Positions 59,365 through 64,000 of a DNA stretch of 64,000 bases are shown one piece after another. Where the stretch lies: the NCBI RefSeq assembly GCF_003086295.3, contig NC_092055.1:124473484-124537483 (forward strand), in the 5' to 3' direction. Both the position numbers and the translations under genes were made by a program. Below the pieces are notes generated by a model, which saw only the letters and a program-made list of their open reading frames with translations, had not been told where the DNA came from and searched no databases. Every line of letters starts with the position of its first letter. Positions within the stretch are counted from its first letter, which is position 1. Source of the DNA: Arachis hypogaea. Lineage: Eukaryota; Streptophyta; Magnoliopsida; Fabales; Fabaceae.

Positions 59365-60236
59365 TCACCTAAACAGAAACAGAAACTTTACTATCAATTT
59401 TTTTTCTTCATACCAAAGAAGAGAGATACGGGAGCATAAGAAAGAAGAAGAACAAGCCGAAGAAGAAGAAGAGGGATCTGATAAGTAGTTTACGCGTTAC
59501 ACACACATATATTTATAAATCGGACCAGCGATTAGTTTAAGCTCATTCAAAAAAAATATAATAATCAATTCGGACCTTCCGATTTGATTTTCGGAAAATT
59601 AAAAAAAAAATTAATACATATAGAAGACGGATGGTCCGATTAGCTTCTATCAAAATTCAAATCTTCCCTCCATGCAAAACGGATCGTCTGATTTGTGAAC
59701 AAAATTTTTCACCCAAAAAAATCAAATGGTCCAATTTCTTCATACCAAAACTCAGAAAAAGCTCTCCCACATATTTGCCTAGCACTTCCAAAATCCATAA
59801 CAAAACATAACACATGCATAACTTCCATAACCAAAAAAATGACTCACCAATTCACACTAAACTTAATTGAATAGATCGGTCCAATTCAATTTTCAGAAGA
59901 TTATGAAAATCTTTGCGGAGTTTATTACGAAAAAACGTGTTCATCACTTCACCCAATCATATAAAGCATATTGCAATGACATTTATTGAAAGATGAAAAA
60001 TAAAGTCCGACAACAAATCAGGCAAATAATTTCAACTTTGTCGTTCTTCAAGCGTGATCAATAATCACTGAAGAATAAATCTCCTTAATCACAATCATAT
60101 ACCAAAATCGCTCAGAAAAACTTTGCCAAAATTTGAAATTTAAAAAATTTAAAGGAAATAATTGATTAATCGAATATGAAGGTATCATAAAAGTAGAAAT
60201 AACGTAATATTATTGTCACTTCGTAGCAATCATTTA

Positions 60237-60629
60237 GGTAGCGTTTGGTAGAGAGATAGAGACTGAAAGACTGAGACTGAGAGACAGAGACTAAGAGACA
60301 GAGACTGAAATAAATTTTAGTATTCTATTTGGTGCAAAGTGAGAGACAGAAATTGAAACAAGAATAAAACTCTAATTTAATTTGCACAAAGTGTAAAATT
60401 GGAATTAATTAATTGAAATGAGGGTATTTTAGATATAAAATGTTATTAAAATTTTAGTCTCCGTCTCTAAAAATTTCAGTCCATTGTGTCCCTACTTTTT
60501 GGAAGTACTGAAATACTGAAATTTTAAAGACAGAGACAGAAATTTTAGTACTAGTCTCTGAACCAACAAACATGATACTATGTCTCAGTCTCCCAGTCTC
60601 TGTCCCAGTACGTCAAAACAAACGCTACC
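60237..60629. mobile_element. Tourist-like (PIF/Harbinger) MITE, 393 bp, right block only
   Basis: The inverted ends read GGTAGCGTTTG on both sides. The 3-bp target duplication TTA (60234-60236 and 60630-60632) is exact. The empty site CATTTAATATT is seen in the left block at about 25078. The interior starts and ends with GAGACTGAGA/AGTCTC-type repeats and encodes nothing. TTA target and GGTAGCGTTTG-type ends fit the PIF/Harbinger superfamily. Confidence 0.9.
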
Positions 60630-60761
60630 TTAATATTGTCTTGTTGAATCATTAGATACTTCTGTTTTTTTTCATTTATTAAAAAAAATTAATGCAATTT
60701 CAGCCTGCACACCATCTTAAGTTTGCAACTATAAATGGCCACCCATCGAATACAAAAACAT

Positions 60762-60763
<2 letters not shown>

Positions 60764-60818
<55 letters not shown>
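60764..60818. repeat. (AT)n microsatellite, long allele
   Basis: About 55 bases of TA repeat, versus about 31 in the left block (25213-25243). Confidence 0.95.
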
Positions 60819-60821
<3 letters not shown>

Positions 60822-61037
60822 GAATTTGAACACTACACCTTGATCTGTGCTGGCATGTTTTAACACAACATATACTCTAACAGATATCTAGTGTAGATTA
60901 CAACTCAGTAGCCTGTAGAAGGAATGTGCTTCCACGTCACTGGCACTGCTCCCTTGTAAATATTTATATGTACACAGACAGAATGCAAGTCATACATGAG
61001 TTATGTATGGAGTATGGACTAACCACCATGAACTGAA

Positions 61038-64000
61038 CTAGCATTCATTGAAAGAGAATGAACTGTCCTCAGTGCTATACATAGAGTTATCACTTAAACT
61101 AAAGTTTAGTCGCTCTTGATTCCATTTTACAATCTCTCTAGCATATTTAAGTACTGCATCAACTTAACTGCTATGTGATGGGACGCTAGCTGAGCAAGAG
61201 AAGAGTTATTGTTAATGCTGTTTTTGTTGTTGCCGGAACATTGACGGCTAATTACAGGGTGAAAATCAGCGAACCATTTGCACCGAGTTGGTGGAACTTG
61301 TTTTATTTTCTCCTCAAACTGATCTAGTTTGTTTAGTATCAGCAGGAAGTCCATTTTCTCAAAAGTTGGATGAGTAACAATGGTTTCAAAAAGCTTCCTG
61401 CTTGATAACATCTTGTTAGTGATGCAACCATTTCCTTCCGCAGAAAATTGATCGTAGTCACTCAAGGCAACAGAGAAGACGACCATGCCAACATCCTCTA
61501 ACATCTCTAGCCACTTGCAATTTTCTCCTATTCCTCTTGCATGCGCTGTAATTAGTTGATACCTGTAAACCAAACAATGAATGAAAAGCACACTACAGAT
61601 CAGAAAGCTTTCATATCCGCTCTGCACATGTCATTCTTTCCACTAAAAAACTTTTCATTTATGAGGGCATATTTAAGTTCATAAAAGTAACATTTTTCAG
61701 ATGTTTAAAGGTAGTTTTCCAAACATATGAATGCATCATTCTTGGAAACATATGTCAACTTTTACACGATAAACCTGACTGTTGTATTTTGATAGCATGC
61801 CTCTGTGATCTAAGCATCAATGAAGTAAAAGAAAAAACCGTTCACCAGATGTCATTTGACTATAAATACATTCATGTTGGTTGAAAGAACCTCCATTTTG
61901 TTTGATAAACATAACAACAGCAATAGCAGAGAACCAGAGCATAACACAATCACTTTCCGATGCATTTATGATGGGGATAAACTTTCCATCAACTTCATAG
62001 ACACCCTACTCCTACAGTAGGTACGCTGTATTATGCTAAAACATGATAATAGCAATAACAGAACATTTCTCACATATCATAATTGGCAACTAGTTAGCCA
62101 CAAAACTTTTGGCTTACCTAGCAAAAGAATCATGTAAACTGATGGTATCAACAGTTTCCTCAGGAGTTGATGTGGGAAATGAGAACTCCACACAAGCCAG
62201 TCCATTGGATGAAGTAACTCCTTCAGCATAGAGAATATCTAAATCTGATGGCTCATAATCAGCCCTCAATATCTCAACAACCTTAACAAAGATTTTACAT
62301 GTCATAAACATTGTCCTTGGGCAGCACAAGATTCTCAAGCCACTCATCAAGCAATAATTTTCAAAAGAAAAGTAAAGAAATATATGCAATAATTATAATA
62401 ATAGATAGAAATATGGCGCAAGAACTTCATAGACACTCCTGATGAAAAAATATTCGCTTAAAAGTAGAATAAGTTTATTGGTTTGGCATCATATAGATTA
62501 TTTAGCTAGCATAACTAAAAGCATAAAAGAAAGGGGTTGACAACCAGCCAAATAATTGACCTGAGAAAGTATAAAGCATATGCTAGGCTCATATAAACTC
62601 TCTATATGGAACTTAAATGCTTTCTATAGCACAACCGTCACTTCCCTTGATTAAGGTTCTCTATAATAGAATGTTCTAAATGCAGTAACCAAAACCTTTG
62701 ATTAGAATTAACCTAAGCAACAAGTAAAAATCATTATCCCTACCCTCCATCAGTTTGCTCATTTTTTATTTGCACAGGGTCCTAATTGATCAAAGATAAA
62801 TCTGTTTGATATAATAGATAGAATTTCCTAAACTACCAGAATCAGACAAGATATTTATATATTCAAATAAATAATAATTACTCTTTGGAACAAAATAAAC
62901 ATTACAAAAAGATTATGTTGTGAAAAGTTATTGACATTTTGAGATTTCTTATACCCAGAATTTTAACACAATATCATCCATAAGAAATTCTTGCCTAAGC
63001 ACAAATTTACCAGCCTGGAGTTCTTAAAGAGTGCCTTAATTAGCTGTTCCCTTTCATACATATCATAGAGTTAAATATTTATTTATCCTACTCAATAGAG
63101 GACTCCAGTATTTAGTCACAAAATCCACCCATGTCTTTCTTAAAGTTCTCTCACTGCCACCAACTCAAAAGACATCCTGCTCTTAGCATTTTCATCCATA
63201 TGCAAGCAATTATATAAATATGTAAATGTCAGCCATACGATCATATGGAATCAAAGTGTCAAGAGCACATGTACACGAAAAAAACAAAAAAAACAAAAAA
63301 ATGAGCTCATACCCGCTCTAAGAAATAACTAGCAACACTTGGTAGCATTTCTATTTCTCTTCTTCTTTTGTAGGTAGCCTTAATGGCTGCACTACTCCAC
63401 ATCTCCTCAATCAATGGTGCATATTCACGAGTAGCTGCAGGAAAGATGGTATCAAGTTTGCCCGAAGCCATAGTTCTCAGCAGCCAATCAGAGAAAGCTT
63501 TTAGCCTTGTGCCAATGGAATAGATTGTCTTGTTGTTTGAACTGACTCCTGTTGTTAACCACAATGGAATCATCCAATCTTTAGTACAAATGGACAAGCA
63601 AAATTTGATACTTCTCTGCTTGTTATACAGTATTTCCTTTTTACAATTCTAAATTTAATTTGAGCAGCATCCCATAGTAAAGTCCTATGTGTGTGTGTGT
63701 GTGACAATTTTCAATGTTCAGTCTACAGTTGTCACTTTGGATGGAACAAGGTAAGATATAACTATTTCATTTTAGTACACACTAAAAGTTGTGACCCATA
63801 ATGGCACTTGAAGACATTTTAGACACTAATAATACACACCAATTCTGCACATATACAAGCTTGCTGCAAACCATTTTAATAGGGCTGAAGAAGGATTGAG
63901 TTGAAGCAAAACAGAAAGAATGTGAAGTTGAGATAATTGACAGAATTGAAGATTTTGTATATTGAATTGAATATGGGTTTTCAGCATATGACCTAGAACA
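61038..64000 (-). CDS. XLG: Extra-large G protein (XLG), copy 2, partial at window edge
   Basis: Exons 6-8 of a second XLG gene: 63548-63313, 62281-62118 and 61562-61127 in frame, with former coding to 61038. Exon 6 has the in-phase acceptor ACAACAG|GAGTCAG, which copy 1 has lost. The residues DWLLRTMASGKLD, DYEPSDLDILYAEGVTSSNG and LILNKLDQFEEK are intact. The frame ends early (...MLERL) because of a short upstream deletion shared with copy 1. The normal tail (EIVKWNQERLNFSLSDN...) is encoded one frame over to TAG 61038. Exons 1-5 lie beyond the window. The gene may be functional with a changed C-terminus or may be a pseudogene; the visible part alone cannot decide. Confidence 0.8.

Larger units (their letters stand above)
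54873..64000. repeat. Duplicated block A, right copy (runs off the window)
   Basis: Direct-orientation copy of 21208-28432. It is longer because of two clean insertions (57141-58152 and 60237-60629), a longer (AT)n tract and 480 bp of mobile-domain sequence deleted on the left. The XLG gene it carries is cut by the window end in intron 5. Confidence 0.9.

Overview
This is nuclear DNA of a flowering plant. Genes have GT-AG introns, the DNA between them is AT-rich, and the repeats are plant types: a plant LINE, a Tat-lineage Ty3/gypsy element, Mutator-like and Tourist-like DNA transposons and a tRNA-derived SINE. The plant mobile domain and Mutator protein fragments resemble what I remember of legume, probably peanut (Arachis), genomes. 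The genus is an inference from memory, not a search result.

Left part (1-15.4 kb) is nested transposons. A decayed LINE lies on the minus strand (1 to about 5.46 kb). A Tat-type Ty3/gypsy element (6113-14773, minus strand, 5-bp target duplication GAACC) is inserted into an older repeat (5636-15347). Next come two ordinary plus-strand genes: prefoldin subunit 6 (15635-17700, five exons, intact) and a Tim17/Tim22/Tim23-family gene (19264-20552) whose last exon or exons I cannot find.

From 21.2 kb to the right edge the window is built from duplicated blocks. Block A holds a repeat fragment, a plant-mobile-domain/Mutator composite and an extra-large G protein (XLG) gene on the minus strand. It occurs at 21208-28432 (the XLG gene continues to 30950) and again from 54873 to the end of the window, about 33.7 kb apart. 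A DPH4-like J-domain gene occurs twice (about 31990-32864 truncated; 50040-50937). A P-class PPR gene occurs four times on the minus strand. Three of these copies (36.5-37.8, 40.2-41.6 and 45.1-45.6 kb) sit in a tandem array whose 3.8-4.6 kb units each begin with an unusual minisatellite. The fourth (51866-53245) is the best preserved. Exon remnants of a YCED/DUF177 gene lie at about 48.06-50.0 kb.

Most duplicated genes are damaged. XLG copy 1 has several frameshifts, all PPR copies have premature stops, and both DPH4 copies have a stop between the J domain and the zinc-finger part. Comparing paired copies dates later events: a 1.0-kb TIR element and a 393-bp Tourist-like MITE are present only in the right-hand block A. 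There is no CRISPR array, operon or prokaryotic feature. All statements come from reading the sequence and from remembered family features; percentages of divergence are counts by eye.
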